DNA of 64,000 nt from Kiloniella litopenaei (GTDB lineage: Bacteria > Pseudomonadota > Alphaproteobacteria > Kiloniellales > Kiloniellaceae), in assembly GCF_000982415.1 (NCBI RefSeq), contig NZ_LANI01000002.1, forward strand, positions 310,001 to 374,000, written 5' to 3'. The position numbers were made by a program, and so were the translations under genes. The notes under the pieces are model-generated. The model was given only the letters and a program-made list of their open reading frames with translations. It had not been told where the DNA came from and made no database searches. Within the stretch, counting starts at the first letter, position 1; the number at the start of each line of letters is the position of its first letter. This document shows, in pieces, positions 42,438 through 51,748 of the stretch.

Positions 42438-45353
42438 ATGGCAAAACGTATGCTAATCGATGCCACCCACCCGGAAGAAGTCCGGGTTGTGGTGCACAAC
42501 GAAAACAAACTTGAAGATTTCGATTTTGAAACCCAATCCAAGAAACAACTAAAAGGAAATATCTACCTCGCTCGCGTAACCCGTGTTGAACCTTCTCTCC
42601 AAGCTGCATTCGTAGAATACGGCGGGAACAGGCATGGTTTTCTTCCCTTCAGTGAAATCCACCCGGATTACTACCGCGTTCCGGTTGCTGATCGCGAGAG
42701 CATTATGGAAGAAGAAGCCATTGTCGAACCTTTGGAAGAGGAAGAAAACACTGCGCCACCTGCAGAGGAAGATACACCCGATGTTTCTTCAGATTCCCTT
42801 GAAAGCGTAGAAAAGCAGCAAGACGATACCATTGAGGAAATCGCCGGGGAAACCTCTGTCGATAGTATCAATGAAGATGAGTCTGACTTTGAGGCCAAAA
42901 CAAAGTCACGCGTAAACCTTATGAAACGCTACAAAATTCAAGAGGTTATCAAACGCCGACAGGTTATCTTGGTACAGGTTGCAAAGGAAGAGCGCGGCAA
43001 CAAGGGCGCGGCCCTAACAACCTATCTGTCACTTGCGGGTCGTTATTCTGTTCTGATGCCCAACACCAACAAAGGTGGCGGGATCAGTCGCAAGATCAGC
43101 AACCCCAATGATCGTAAACGTCTGAAAGACATTCTATCTGACCTCAAAATTCCCGAAGGGATCGCCGTTATCGTTCGTACAGCGGGCAGCCAGCGTACGA
43201 AAATGGAAATCAAGCGGGATTATGAGTATCTGATCCGTCTTTGGAATGAAATTCGCGAGAACACCCTTAAGTCGGAAGCTCCGAGCCTGATTTACGAAGA
43301 AGCAAATCTGATCAAAAGGGCAATGCGCGATCTCTATACCAGCGACATGGAAGAGATCTTGGTCGAAGGTGAACGCGGCTACAAAATGGCAAAAAGCTGT
43401 ATGCGGTCGCTCATGCCAAGTCACGCCAAAAAGGTTAAACACTACAAAGGCATGCAGGTGCCGCTGTATCACCGCTTTCAGGTTGAAACACAGATTGATG
43501 CCATGCACAACCCGATTGTGCAGCTTAAATCTGGCGGGTATCTTGTCATCAATCCGACCGAAGCGTTGGTTGCTGTCGATGTTAACTCTGGCCGCGCCAC
43601 AAAAGAACGTCACATTGAAGAAACAGCCTTCAAAACCAACCAGGAAGCCGCCGATGAAGTGGCACGCCAGGTTCGCCTGCGTGATTTGGCTGGATTGTTG
43701 GTCATTGATTTCATCGATATGGATGACCCCAAACATAACCGCGAAGTTGAACGCCGTCTGAAAGATGCGATGCAGGCAGACCGTGCACGTATCCAACTGG
43801 GACGGATCAGCCCCTTTGGTCTGCTGGAAATGTCTCGTCAACGTTTGCGCCCAAGCATTGTTGAAAACTCGACAGTGACTTGCCCACACTGCGACGGGAT
43901 TGGAACAGTCAGAACCACTGAATCTGCCGCCCTTCATGCATTGCGTGCTCTCGAAGAAGACGGCATCCGTAAAGGCAGCGGCAAGATTGCTCTTTATGTA
44001 CCCACCGAGGTAGCTCTCTATATCCTTAACCAAAAACGTTCACGTCTGATTGACATTGAACAGCGTTACAACTTTACCGTCGATATCAATGCAGATGACG
44101 GCATCGTTATTCCGAACTTCCGGCTAGAGCGACTGGTCGCTAATAACGATGGCCCTGTTAATGAAATCATGCCGCTAGAGCCGGTGAAATCTGCACAGGT
44201 GAAATCGACAAAAAGACTTGATGAGGAACGGGCAGAACGAAATGACCGTAACGACAGACAAGATAGCGACCCGAAACGTCGCCGTCGTCGCCGTCGCCGG
44301 AAAGACCGTTCCGAGTTTCCGGACGCAAGTAGCGATGAGAACGTAAACGCATCTTTGGATGATGCTCAATCCAACGATGACGACCAGGATGTTTCCCGTT
44401 CAGAGGACGGATACGATGATGATGGTCGTACCCGTAAACGCCGTCGTCGCGGCAAACGCGGTGGCCGTAGAAGAACCAGACGGCCCGAGGGTGAAGAAGA
44501 ACAGTTGGATGGGACTGATTCTCAGGAAAACCAGGCGGTTTCTGATGCTGATAACAGTCAAGATTCAGAAAACCAGTCTGACGTGAACGCTGAATCAGCA
44601 AACGAAGTTGCTGCGTCTGAAGGCACGACATCTACGGAAAGCAAATCATCAGATGACGAGAAACCCAAACGTCGACGGGGACCTCGGCGCAGAAAATCGG
44701 CATCTGCCGATGCTCCTACAGAGGAAAGCTCGCCACAAGATGCTGTAACATCAGCAGCTGGCGAAGTATCCACGGATGTTCAAGCCACTGGTACTGACGA
44801 AAGCGCTTCTTCGGATGAAACCCAAGCAGCTTCTGATGATGAAGAGAAGCCGAAAAAACCGCGTCGGGCACCGCGTAAACGGGCGACAACCAACAGACGC
44901 CCTCGCAAAAAGGCTGAAGAAGCTGAAGCATCAACAGATACCGCATCAGAAACAACCGCTGCTGAAACAGAAACTGTTGCAGCCACGGCTGCTAAATCTG
45001 ATGAGGTAACTGAAGAAGCACCAAAAGCGAAACCGCGTACCCGTGCCAAAACCGCAAGCAAAACAGGTCGCCCCGTAGGACGCCCCAGAAAGAAAGCTGC
45101 GACGGCAACTGAAACGACAGCCGAAAAGAAGACGTCATCATCTTCTTCGGAAGTCAAAAATATTCCGATTGAAACCCCGACTTCCAAGCCGGAAACAAAA
45201 TCAGAGCCAAAAGCAGCAGAAGCAAAACCTGTGGCAGAAGTCGCGGTAAAAAGTGCCCCTGCAAAAGTGGAAACTTCGGCCCCAGCCCCACAGGCCCAAC
45301 AACCTGCTGGCCCCAAGAAAAAAGGCTGGTGGAGCAGAATAACAGGTAACTAA
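42438..45353 (+). CDS. rne: Ribonuclease E
   Basis: A 971-residue endoribonuclease that starts mRNA decay and rRNA/tRNA processing and scaffolds the degradosome. The N-terminal S1 domain (from about residue 35) is interrupted by an acidic insertion of about 75 residues (Glu-Glu-Glu-rich), typical of alphaproteobacteria. Catalytic metal ligands are Asp381 (Val-Asp-Val-Asn-Ser-Gly-Arg) and Asp424 (Ile-Asp-Phe-Ile-Asp-Met-Asp), 43 apart as in E. coli. The Zn-link is Cys482-Pro-His-Cys485. From about 600 the tail is disordered with arginine blocks and acidic repeats, and ends Gly-Trp-Trp-Ser-Arg. The frame opens at 42378, but the ATG at 42438 with GGAG and the conserved Met-Ala-Lys-Arg-Met-Leu-Ile-Asp-Ala is the start. 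Confidence 0.96.
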   Translation: MAKRMLIDATHPEEVRVVVHNENKLEDFDFETQSKKQLKGNIYLARVTRVEPSLQAAFVEYGGNRHGFLPFSEIHPDYYRVPVADRESIMEEEAIVEPLEEEENTAPPAEEDTPDVSSDSLESVEKQQDDTIEEIAGETSVDSINEDESDFEAKTKSRVNLMKRYKIQEVIKRRQVILVQVAKEERGNKGAALTTYLSLAGRYSVLMPNTNKGGGISRKISNPNDRKRLKDILSDLKIPEGIAVIVRTAGSQRTKMEIKRDYEYLIRLWNEIRENTLKSEAPSLIYEEANLIKRAMRDLYTSDMEEILVEGERGYKMAKSCMRSLMPSHAKKVKHYKGMQVPLYHRFQVETQIDAMHNPIVQLKSGGYLVINPTEALVAVDVNSGRATKERHIEETAFKTNQEAADEVARQVRLRDLAGLLVIDFIDMDDPKHNREVERRLKDAMQADRARIQLGRISPFGLLEMSRQRLRPSIVENSTVTCPHCDGIGTVRTTESAALHALRALEEDGIRKGSGKIALYVPTEVALYILNQKRSRLIDIEQRYNFTVDINADDGIVIPNFRLERLVANNDGPVNEIMPLEPVKSAQVKSTKRLDEERAERNDRNDRQDSDPKRRRRRRRRKDRSEFPDASSDENVNASLDDAQSNDDDQDVSRSEDGYDDDGRTRKRRRRGKRGGRRRTRRPEGEEEQLDGTDSQENQAVSDADNSQDSENQSDVNAESANEVAASEGTTSTESKSSDDEKPKRRRGPRRRKSASADAPTEESSPQDAVTSAAGEVSTDVQATGTDESASSDETQAASDDEEKPKKPRRAPRKRATTNRRPRKKAEEAEASTDTASETTAAETETVAATAAKSDEVTEEAPKAKPRTRAKTASKTGRPVGRPRKKAATATETTAEKKTSSSSSEVKNIPIETPTSKPETKSEPKAAEAKPVAEVAVKSAPAKVETSAPAPQAQQPAGPKKKGWWSRITGN

Positions 45354-45371
45354 CCCGTTATTTACACAATA

Positions 45372-45418
45372 AAAAAAGCCCCAGACAAAATTGTTTCAAG
45401 ATTGTCTGGGGCTTTTTT
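45372..45418. terminator. Terminator after rne
   Basis: A 17-bp stem (AAAAAAGCCCCAGACAA / TTGTCTGGGGCTTTTTT) with a 13-nt loop. It is strong and bidirectional, serving rne and the convergent aminotransferase gene. Confidence 0.93.
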
Positions 45419-45451
45419 ATCTGTTTTTTCTTCTTTATCTGTTTTTTCAGG
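45416..45451. repeat. Tandem duplication, period 18
   Basis: TTTATCTGTTTTTTC at 45416-45430 recurs at 45434-45448 (15 identical bases; units of 18). It starts at the 3' edge of the rne terminator. Confidence 0.9.
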
Positions 45452-45477
45452 CTTTTACCTAGATCATCACAACAAAC

Positions 45478-46620
45478 TTATCGCCAACTTTTCAACCGCT
45501 TTACAGCTTCAAGCATTGTTTGTTCGGTTCCCGCAAAGGAAAACCGCATAAAGTGGCTTCCGTTAAAAGGGTCAAAGTCAACGCCCGGTGTTGCTGCGAT
45601 ACCTGTTTCATTAAGAAGACGCGCGCAAAACGACTGGCTGTCGTTCGTGCGCTTGCTAATATCCGCATAGATATAAAATCCGCCATCAGCAGGCGCGAGA
45701 TTATCAAACCCGACACCGGGCAACTCGTTAAGCAAGATATCCCGATTACGGGCATACTGCGCCACATAGCTCTCCAGCACATCATAACACTTGAAGACTG
45801 CCGCACCTGCAATTTGGGACAGTGTGGGCGGGGATATAAAGAAATTCTGGGCAAGACATTCTTCGGCGCGCAACATATCTTCGGGTAAAATCATCCACCC
45901 AAGACGCCACCCTGTCATAGAGAAATACTTGGAAAAAGAATTGATGATAAACGCATCATCCGTAAATTTCAGGGCCGTTGATGCCTGTGTACCATAGCTA
46001 ATCCCGTGATATATCTCATCAGAAATCAAGCGAATTTCTTGCGAAGCACAGTAATCAATGATTTCCTTAAATGCCTTTTCACTCAGCATTGTACCCGCCG
46101 GATTAGACGGACTTGCAATAATAACGCCGTCCAGTTTACCCTGCGCAGCCAATAGTTCGGCCGTGGGCTGAAAACGTTCCTTGGGTCCGACCTCGATCAA
46201 CACAGGTTCAATGTCCAGCGCGACAAGGATATTTCGATATGCCGGATACCCCGGCGCGACCAAGGCAACCCGGTCACCTGGATTGAATGCTGCAAGGAAG
46301 GATAACAGAAATCCCGCCGAAGATCCGGTCGTAACCATGACCCGTGCAGGATCAACCTTTTGTTTATACAGATGCATATAATGATCTGCGATACCCTGAC
46401 GCAATTCAGGTATCCCCATTGCATCCGTATAACCAATCATTTCAGTATCCAGGGCTGATTTAACAGCCTCTAGAACGTAGTCAGGTGCAGGTGTGGCTGG
46501 TTGCCCCAAAGAGAGATGAAGAATATCTTCACCCGCCGCGGCACGTTCATTCGCCGCCCGTAAAACATCCATCACGATAAAGGGGGGAATATCCCCCCTG
46601 TTCGAAAGTTTTAACGCCAT
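45478..46620 (-). CDS. PLP-dependent aminotransferase, class I/II
   Basis: A 380-residue fold-type I aminotransferase of the aspartate/aromatic group. The PLP lysine lies in Asn-Ser-Phe-Ser-Lys-Tyr-Phe-Ser-Met-Thr-Gly-Trp-Arg near residue 230. The Asn-Pro-Ala-Gly and Asp-Glu-Ile-Tyr-His cofactor-binding segments and the C-terminal substrate carboxylate Arg (Met-Arg-Phe-Ser) are intact. The substrate cannot be fixed; alphaproteobacterial homologues are annotated as aspartate or broad-range aminotransferases. It lies 9 nt after the GGT-like gene on the same strand, so the two are almost certainly cotranscribed. Confidence 0.92.
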   Translation of the reverse strand: MALKLSNRGDIPPFIVMDVLRAANERAAAGEDILHLSLGQPATPAPDYVLEAVKSALDTEMIGYTDAMGIPELRQGIADHYMHLYKQKVDPARVMVTTGSSAGFLLSFLAAFNPGDRVALVAPGYPAYRNILVALDIEPVLIEVGPKERFQPTAELLAAQGKLDGVIIASPSNPAGTMLSEKAFKEIIDYCASQEIRLISDEIYHGISYGTQASTALKFTDDAFIINSFSKYFSMTGWRLGWMILPEDMLRAEECLAQNFFISPPTLSQIAGAAVFKCYDVLESYVAQYARNRDILLNELPGVGFDNLAPADGGFYIYADISKRTNDSQSFCARLLNETGIAATPGVDFDPFNGSHFMRFSFAGTEQTMLEAVKRLKSWR

Positions 46621-46629
46621 CTTGTGGTC

Positions 46630-48237
46630 CTATCGTGCCAAGCGGCTCAACCCATATCCGCGCGTGTCTGCTGCAGAACTACAGGTTTCCGGGTTAAATT
46701 TTAAGCTTTTTGCACAATGGCTGGAATTAACTCGCCCAAATTCTGGGGCTGGCCTTGCGTCGTGCCCTTTGCTTTTAAGACTCTCGACAATGTCACTTGG
46801 GCTATTTTTCTCATAAAACACCACATCAGGCTTACCACTGTGGTGTAAGCGCGCTGAAGATTCAGCCTCTTTTAATCCCACATCAGCCAACAAGGTATCT
46901 GCCATGATCTTTCCCAAGGCAGAGGCACTGACGGCCCCACCAGCGGATGTTCCGGCATACCGTGAAAAAGTGGTTGGATCATTTGCGACAACAACACTGA
47001 CAACTGTATCCAGCCCATCCGCAGCAGAGCGCGGTGGTGCGGGTAAAACAACGCCCATGTCCTGAAGCATACGGCCAGAACCGAACAAGCCGTTCAACGT
47101 AAAGCTACAGGCTATAGCATTGTTGTATTTATCAATGACAGAAAAACCAGCAGCATAGGGGTTGCCAGATGCTGTTCGCGGTTGAATAGGCAGTGCAGAT
47201 ACTGGCGTTGATTTGCCACCATTATAGCTTTCAAATACATTTTCCAGCGCCTCTTCACTAAGTGTTGCCTCTACAGGAATCTGTCCCGAAGCGACGCCAC
47301 CGCGAACGACATGTGCTCTTTTCAAAGCCTCAACAAACATGTGTGCTCTTTCACTCTGGGTGGCATCTGCATAGTTACCGTTCACGTGCAACTGCCCCAG
47401 CAAGTTTGCCGTGACAAGGGCACTGCCAGTATAATCGCCAGAGAAATAAGCCAGATCATCTTTAACCTGTACGGTTAATGGCTCTTCAAAGACAGGCAGG
47501 TAATTTCGAATCTCATCACTGGTCAGGGGTAATCCTGCGTTAGTTGAAGCCTCGGCATAACGGCGGGTCAATCCGCCAGCATATAGATAGCCAGCTCCTT
47601 GGGCTCTTAATCCCCCCAAAAGCCCTGATAATTCGGCCTGCACCAATTTATCGCCTTCGCGGGGCAGCTTGCCATCTTCGCGGGCAAACTTGCTCAAAAG
47701 CTCTGCATTAACACCAAGGCGTTGATTTGCCAGCGCTAGATCATAAGCAAAAGAACGGCTTACCGGATTGCCAAAGCGTGCCAGATTCTCACCATAGGCG
47801 ACAAGCTGTTGCCAACGTACGGCACCATATTTAGCGTGCAATGCCGCCATAACACGGGGGGCCTTGGGAACAACACCGCCCGATGCAGAAGATTTCGGCA
47901 GAAAATTCAACGCAACAGCTTTGTTTTCTTCCTTGTCATAATAAGAACACGCCCCACCAGCGGCGATTCCCACACGCGAAGGCATCGTAACAGCCATAGT
48001 GAAAAACATGGCAACAGCAGTATCGGCCGCCGTCGCGCCATTGCCCAACAGTTCACGCCCAACCTGTGCGGCCCTGGGTTCATCAGCCGAGACAACACCA
48101 GCAAAACCTTCGACAACCTGAAGATTTCCTTTTGCAGTTTCATCCGCCGTTTCACAAGCTGAGAGTAGCATTCCCCCCAAACATGCTGTTAGGATAGCGG
48201 AATGAAATTTTGTTTTACCGAAAAAGGTGTCTTGCAT
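46630..48237 (-). CDS. Gamma-glutamyltransferase-like lipoprotein without catalytic Thr
   Basis: A 535-residue protein of the gamma-glutamyltransferase fold. The start is a lipoprotein signal with lipobox Leu-Leu-Ser-Ala-Cys28 and Glu at +2, so outer-membrane anchoring is likely. The large-subunit start (Val-Ser-Ala-Asp-Glu-Pro-Arg-Ala-Ala-Gln-Val-Gly) and the small-subunit core (Phe-Ser-Val-Ile-Asp-Lys, then Ser-Phe-Thr-Leu-Asn) align with E. coli GGT. The processing Thr391-Thr392-His region reads Ala-Ala-Gly here, and the substrate-binding Arg (Asp-Phe-Arg) reads Asn-Phe-Leu. Autoprocessing and transfer therefore should not occur. It may be a binding protein or structural remnant. It is cotranscribed with an aminotransferase gene, which may hint at amino acid handling. 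Confidence 0.8.
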   Translation of the reverse strand: MQDTFFGKTKFHSAILTACLGGMLLSACETADETAKGNLQVVEGFAGVVSADEPRAAQVGRELLGNGATAADTAVAMFFTMAVTMPSRVGIAAGGACSYYDKEENKAVALNFLPKSSASGGVVPKAPRVMAALHAKYGAVRWQQLVAYGENLARFGNPVSRSFAYDLALANQRLGVNAELLSKFAREDGKLPREGDKLVQAELSGLLGGLRAQGAGYLYAGGLTRRYAEASTNAGLPLTSDEIRNYLPVFEEPLTVQVKDDLAYFSGDYTGSALVTANLLGQLHVNGNYADATQSERAHMFVEALKRAHVVRGGVASGQIPVEATLSEEALENVFESYNGGKSTPVSALPIQPRTASGNPYAAGFSVIDKYNNAIACSFTLNGLFGSGRMLQDMGVVLPAPPRSAADGLDTVVSVVVANDPTTFSRYAGTSAGGAVSASALGKIMADTLLADVGLKEAESSARLHHSGKPDVVFYEKNSPSDIVESLKSKGHDARPAPEFGRVNSSHCAKSLKFNPETCSSAADTRGYGLSRLAR

Positions 48238-48297
48238 TACTGACGCTTTGCCCCCAATTGACTATACGAATTCTTATAAATTTGTGAGAACTGACCG

Positions 48298-49662
48298 TTG
48301 AATGAACGACCAGCCCGCCTGATTTTACGCATCATTGCTTTTATTGCCACTGTTACTTTTGCCTTTCCGGCAAAAGCACAGGGATTAAACCTGATCCGCG
48401 ACGCCGAAACAGAACATGCTCTGAGAGTTTATTCCACCCCAATCTTCCAAGCTGCCGGTATAAGCCCGCAAAGTGTAAGTATTTTCATCGTAAATGACAA
48501 AACCCTTAATGCCTTTGTGACATCTGGTAACAGGATGTTTATCAATACCGGCCTGTTAATCAAGGCCAAAACACCTTCGGAGGTCATTGGCGTTATTGCC
48601 CATGAAACGGGACACCTTGCGGGGGGGCACGTCGCTTTTCGTGGTGAAAACGTTGACAAGGCCCTGGTTACAACCTTTGCCAGTTACCTGCTTGGTGTCG
48701 GGGCAGCACTGGCGACGGGCAAGGGCGAAGCCGCCGGCGTGATTATCGGTGCGGGGCAATCCTTGGCTCTCAGAAATTTCCTGAGCTATACCCGCCAACA
48801 GGAATCTGCTGCAGATCAGGCGGCGGTGAAGTATCTACGCGCTACAGAACAATCCGCCAAGGGCCTTCGCGATTTCATGGGCGTGCTTAGAGGACAAGAG
48901 GTCCTGTTAAGCCAGAATCAGGATCCATATTTGCGCAGTCACCCCCTGTCGCAACAAAGGTACAATTTTCTGGATAATGAAGTTCTGAAATCACCATATT
49001 CAGATAAAACCGATTCGCCAGAAATCATACAGTTACATAAAAGAATTGTTGCCAAACTCGTCGGATTTTTGGATTCATCAGCAAAAGTTCTGCGCAAATA
49101 TCCACCAGAAGATATGTCCCAGGAAGGACGGTATGCCCGTGCCATTTCCTATTATCGTTCAACAGACATAGATAACGCCCTTCGCGAGCTGGACAGCCTG
49201 TTGGCCGATTATCCGAACGACCCCTATTTTCTGGAACTCAAGGGACAAATTTTGTTTGAATTTGCCCGTGGTAAAGAAGCTGCCCCCTATCTGCAGAAGG
49301 CCGTTGAATTGGCCCCAGATGCCGCGCCAATAAAAACCTTGTACGTTCGGGTTCTGGTTGAAGAAAACAGCCCCGAAAAAGACACGATTGCCCTTGAACA
49401 TATCCAAACTATTCTTGCTCAGGAACCAAACAATCCTGGTGTCTGGCGACAAGCCGCAATCATTTATGGTCGCCGTGGAGATAAGGGAATGACAACGCTT
49501 GCCCTGGCAGAGGCAGCCTATGGTCGGGGCAAATATGCCGAAGCTGTTATCCAGTCCGGTCGAGCACGTGAACTGCTACCAAAGGGATCACCGGCATGGT
49601 TGCGTGCGTCGGATTTGAACAGTGCAGCCGACCGCAAAGAAAAAAAACGTAAAAACAAATAA
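48298..49662 (+). CDS. Periplasmic M48 metalloprotease with TPR domain (BepA-like)
   Basis: A 454-residue protein that likely assists outer-membrane protein assembly and quality control. Signal peptide with cleavage after Ala-Lys-Ala near residue 27. The zinc protease motif His102-Glu103-Thr-Gly-His106 and the third ligand Glu169 (Gln-Glu-Ser-Ala-Ala-Asp) are intact. Tetratricopeptide helices fill residues about 275-440, and the C-terminus is Lys-rich. The architecture (M48 plus TPR) matches BepA/YfgC. The start is a TTG at 48298; no ATG fits. It is divergent from the GGT-like gene by about 60 nt and is followed by dsbA. Substrate assignment is inferred from the family. Confidence 0.9.
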   Translation: MNERPARLILRIIAFIATVTFAFPAKAQGLNLIRDAETEHALRVYSTPIFQAAGISPQSVSIFIVNDKTLNAFVTSGNRMFINTGLLIKAKTPSEVIGVIAHETGHLAGGHVAFRGENVDKALVTTFASYLLGVGAALATGKGEAAGVIIGAGQSLALRNFLSYTRQQESAADQAAVKYLRATEQSAKGLRDFMGVLRGQEVLLSQNQDPYLRSHPLSQQRYNFLDNEVLKSPYSDKTDSPEIIQLHKRIVAKLVGFLDSSAKVLRKYPPEDMSQEGRYARAISYYRSTDIDNALRELDSLLADYPNDPYFLELKGQILFEFARGKEAAPYLQKAVELAPDAAPIKTLYVRVLVEENSPEKDTIALEHIQTILAQEPNNPGVWRQAAIIYGRRGDKGMTTLALAEAAYGRGKYAEAVIQSGRARELLPKGSPAWLRASDLNSAADRKEKKRKNK

Positions 49663-49685
49663 TCCAGCGAAAACATCCACGCGTT

Positions 49686-49731
49686 CAAACATAAACTTTA
49701 TCGGTTCACGGTAAAGTTCTTTGCATGTTTG
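49686..49731. promoter_or_regulatory. Interrupted inverted repeat between the M48 protease gene and dsbA
   Basis: CAAACAT (49686-49692) and ATGTTTG (49725-49731) flank an inner AACTTTA (49694-49700) / TAAAGTT (49712-49718) pair. The RNA would fold as two stacked 7-bp stems with internal loops. It could be a terminator or processing site; there is no T-run. Confidence 0.4.
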
Positions 49732-49786
49732 AGCAGATTTCATCATTATCGCCAAACTATATTGTCATTAAGAAAAGTCGAAACCA

Positions 49787-50611
49787 ATGTTCCTAAGCAA
49801 AAAATATCGTGCGCCGCTCAATTTGACAAACATCCGCAAATCATTGTTGGCTGGCGGCATTGCCCTATCCACAACAGTTGCTCTTGGAACAATTGGTCAC
49901 GCACAGGACGCCAAAGATAATGCAACGATTTTCCCATTGAAAACGGAAGAGCAGACAAAGGCATTTGAAAAGGCAGTAAAAGAATACCTATTGGAAAACC
50001 CGGAAGTCATTATTGACTCCCTTACCCGCTATCAAGAGCTTCAGGCCCAACGAGAAGAAGAACAAAAACAGCTCGCCATAACCAGTAATGTTGAAGATCT
50101 TCACAATTCCCCAACATCCCCCGTCATCGGGAACCCGGATGGTGATGTGGTTCTGGTTGAATTCTTTGATTACCGTTGCCCCTATTGCCACAAAGCTGCC
50201 GCTGTTGTTAAGCAGCTGGTCGAAGATGACCCCAATCTAAAAGTTGTCATGAAGGAATTTCCGATCCTGAGTCCGGAATCCATGATTGCAGCCCGCGCAG
50301 CTCTGGCCGCGATGAGACAGGGTAAATACGATGCCTATCACTTTGCCTTGATGGACAATGCATCCGACCTTTCCCAAGACAGACTTTTTGCTTTGGCCGA
50401 AGATCTGGACCTGGATTTGGACCAGTTTAAAGAAGACATGAAAGCCGAAGAAGTTGGGCAAGAAATACTCAGCACGCGTGCCTTAGCCCAACGCGTTGGC
50501 GCAAACGGCACCCCCGCTTTCATCGTTGGCACCACAAGCGTTCCGCCCAATACAACCCTTGAAGAATTCAAAGCGATCATAGAGAGCATCAGGGCAAAAA
50601 AGGCAAGCTAA
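49787..50611 (+). CDS. DsbA-family periplasmic thiol:disulfide oxidoreductase (Com1-like)
   Basis: A 274-residue exported thioredoxin-fold protein. The signal sequence is long (about 40 residues, cleavage after Gly-His-Ala near 42). Residues 55-105 form an alpha-helical N-terminal extension, typical of Com1/DsbA-like proteins. The thioredoxin domain has active-site Cys131-Pro-Tyr-Cys134 in Phe-Asp-Tyr-Arg-Cys, and the cis-Pro in Gly-Thr-Pro-Ala-Phe. It would introduce or repair disulfides in the periplasm. It follows the M48 protease gene and precedes aroQ in the usual alphaproteobacterial order. Confidence 0.92.
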   Translation: MFLSKKYRAPLNLTNIRKSLLAGGIALSTTVALGTIGHAQDAKDNATIFPLKTEEQTKAFEKAVKEYLLENPEVIIDSLTRYQELQAQREEEQKQLAITSNVEDLHNSPTSPVIGNPDGDVVLVEFFDYRCPYCHKAAAVVKQLVEDDPNLKVVMKEFPILSPESMIAARAALAAMRQGKYDAYHFALMDNASDLSQDRLFALAEDLDLDLDQFKEDMKAEEVGQEILSTRALAQRVGANGTPAFIVGTTSVPPNTTLEEFKAIIESIRAKKAS

Positions 50612-50760
50612 TCCACGCAGAAACAGTATGCGTTATGGCTCGGCGAACTATCACGGGTGCCACTCGGCATAAAGCCCTGGAAACCATGCAGGATTTTGTC
50701 GTCCCTTTTGCTCATGATGCAATCTCGTGGATAGAAAAAAAGCGACAAGTTTCGACGCAT

Positions 50761-50820
50761 TTGATTGCACGATCAGCACTGCTATGTTAGGCCTAATCAA
50801 TTCATTTAACTGAAATGAAT
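50761..50820 (+). promoter_or_regulatory. Candidate aroQ-accBC promoter and leader hairpin
   Basis: TTGATT (50761-50766) and TATGTT (50783-50788) with a 16-nt spacer form a plausible promoter. A perfect 8-bp hairpin ATTCATTT / AAATGAAT (50800-50820) lies just before the start region and could limit ribosome access. The rest of the 220-nt dsbA-aroQ gap shows no other signal. Confidence 0.4.
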
Positions 50821-50831
50821 GGTGCATACCT

Positions 50832-51281
50832 TTGCCGTCAGTGTTGCTTTTGAACGGGCCCAATCTGAATTTATTGGGTACCCGTGAACCAGAAATTTAT
50901 GGTTCTGAAACCTTAGAAGACCTTAATACGCTTTGTCACAAACGTGCCAAGGCTCTTGGGCTTTCTTTGGTGTGCAAGCAATCCAACTGGGAAGGCCAGC
51001 TTATTGACTGGGTTCACGAAGCACGGGAATTGCACGAAGGTATCATCATCAATCCGGGTGCACTTACCCATACATCAATCGGGTTGCTCGATGCTTTGAA
51101 AGGCGTTGATTTACCTGTTATTGAGGTACATATATCCAACATTCATCGTCGTGAAAGCTTTCGACATCAATCCTATGTATCACAAGCTGCCCTTGGGGTA
51201 ATTTGTGGCTTGGGGCGTCAAGGCTATCTTTTGGCTATGGATGCGATGGCTAACGTTTTAAACAGCGAACAAGATTTATAA
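50832..51281 (+). CDS. aroQ: 3-Dehydroquinate dehydratase, type II
   Basis: A 149-residue type II dehydroquinase that converts 3-dehydroquinate to 3-dehydroshikimate in aromatic amino acid synthesis. Visible residues are Asn-Gly-Pro-Asn-Leu-Asn-Leu-Leu-Gly at the start, the catalytic Tyr in Pro-Glu-Ile-Tyr-Gly, the mobile Arg loop, and the His in Val-Glu-Val-His-Ile-Ser-Asn. The start is a TTG at 50832 (Met-Pro-Ser-Val); no better start exists. Its stop overlaps the accB start by one base (TAATG), suggesting translational coupling. aroQ - accB - accC is the typical alphaproteobacterial order. Confidence 0.95.
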   Translation: MPSVLLLNGPNLNLLGTREPEIYGSETLEDLNTLCHKRAKALGLSLVCKQSNWEGQLIDWVHEARELHEGIIINPGALTHTSIGLLDALKGVDLPVIEVHISNIHRRESFRHQSYVSQAALGVICGLGRQGYLLAMDAMANVLNSEQDL

Positions 51282-51727
51282 TGTCTAAACTTGAAGTAAA
51301 TGAGAAGGTTATCCGTACCCTCGCCGGCTTGCTGGATGAAACGGACCTGAGCGAAATCGAATACGAAGCAGACGGTCACCGTATCCGCCTTGTCAGAGGC
51401 GGAACCGTTGTTCATGCCGCTGCACCGGCAGCTGTAGCACCAGTTGCGGCCCCTGCCGCTGCACCCGCAGCAAGCGATGCCGGTGGTGTTCCAGCAAACG
51501 CCATCACGTCACCAATGGTTGGTACAGCCTATCTCGCCGGAGAACCCGGGGCGCCAACTTTTGTGAAAGTAGGGGACACTGTGTCAGAGGGACAAACGCT
51601 TCTTATCCTCGAAGCGATGAAAGTTATGAACCCGCTGCCAAGCCCGAAATCAGGCGTCGTTAAACAGATCCTCGTCAGTGACGGTCAGCCAATTGAATTT
51701 GGTGAACCACTGATGGTTATTGAATAA
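51281..51727 (+). CDS. accB: Biotin carboxyl carrier protein of acetyl-CoA carboxylase
   Basis: A 148-residue carrier that holds biotin for acetyl-CoA carboxylase, the first step of fatty-acid synthesis. The N-terminal helical region is followed by an Ala/Pro-rich swivel (residues about 45-70). A biotinyl domain has the modified Lys114 in Glu-Ala-Met-Lys-Val-Met and the preceding thumb Thr-Ser-Pro-Met-Val-Gly. It is coupled to aroQ by a one-base overlap and followed by accC after 21 nt. Confidence 0.97.
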   Translation: MSKLEVNEKVIRTLAGLLDETDLSEIEYEADGHRIRLVRGGTVVHAAAPAAVAPVAAPAAAPAASDAGGVPANAITSPMVGTAYLAGEPGAPTFVKVGDTVSEGQTLLILEAMKVMNPLPSPKSGVVKQILVSDGQPIEFGEPLMVIE

Positions 51728-51748
51728 TAGCTGACACAAGAAGGCTTC

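Noticed and set aside
42269-42514. Upstream open reading frame of 81 codons in the rne leader
   Set aside because: It overlaps the start of rne in another frame. The codons look random, and the region is better explained by RNA stems. A regulatory uORF cannot be fully excluded.
43134-44033. 299-codon open frame antisense to rne
   Set aside because: It is a shadow of the conserved catalytic domain of RNase E on the plus strand.
44780-45316. 178-codon open frame antisense to the rne tail
   Set aside because: It arises from the low-complexity, repetitive codons of the RNase E C-terminal region.
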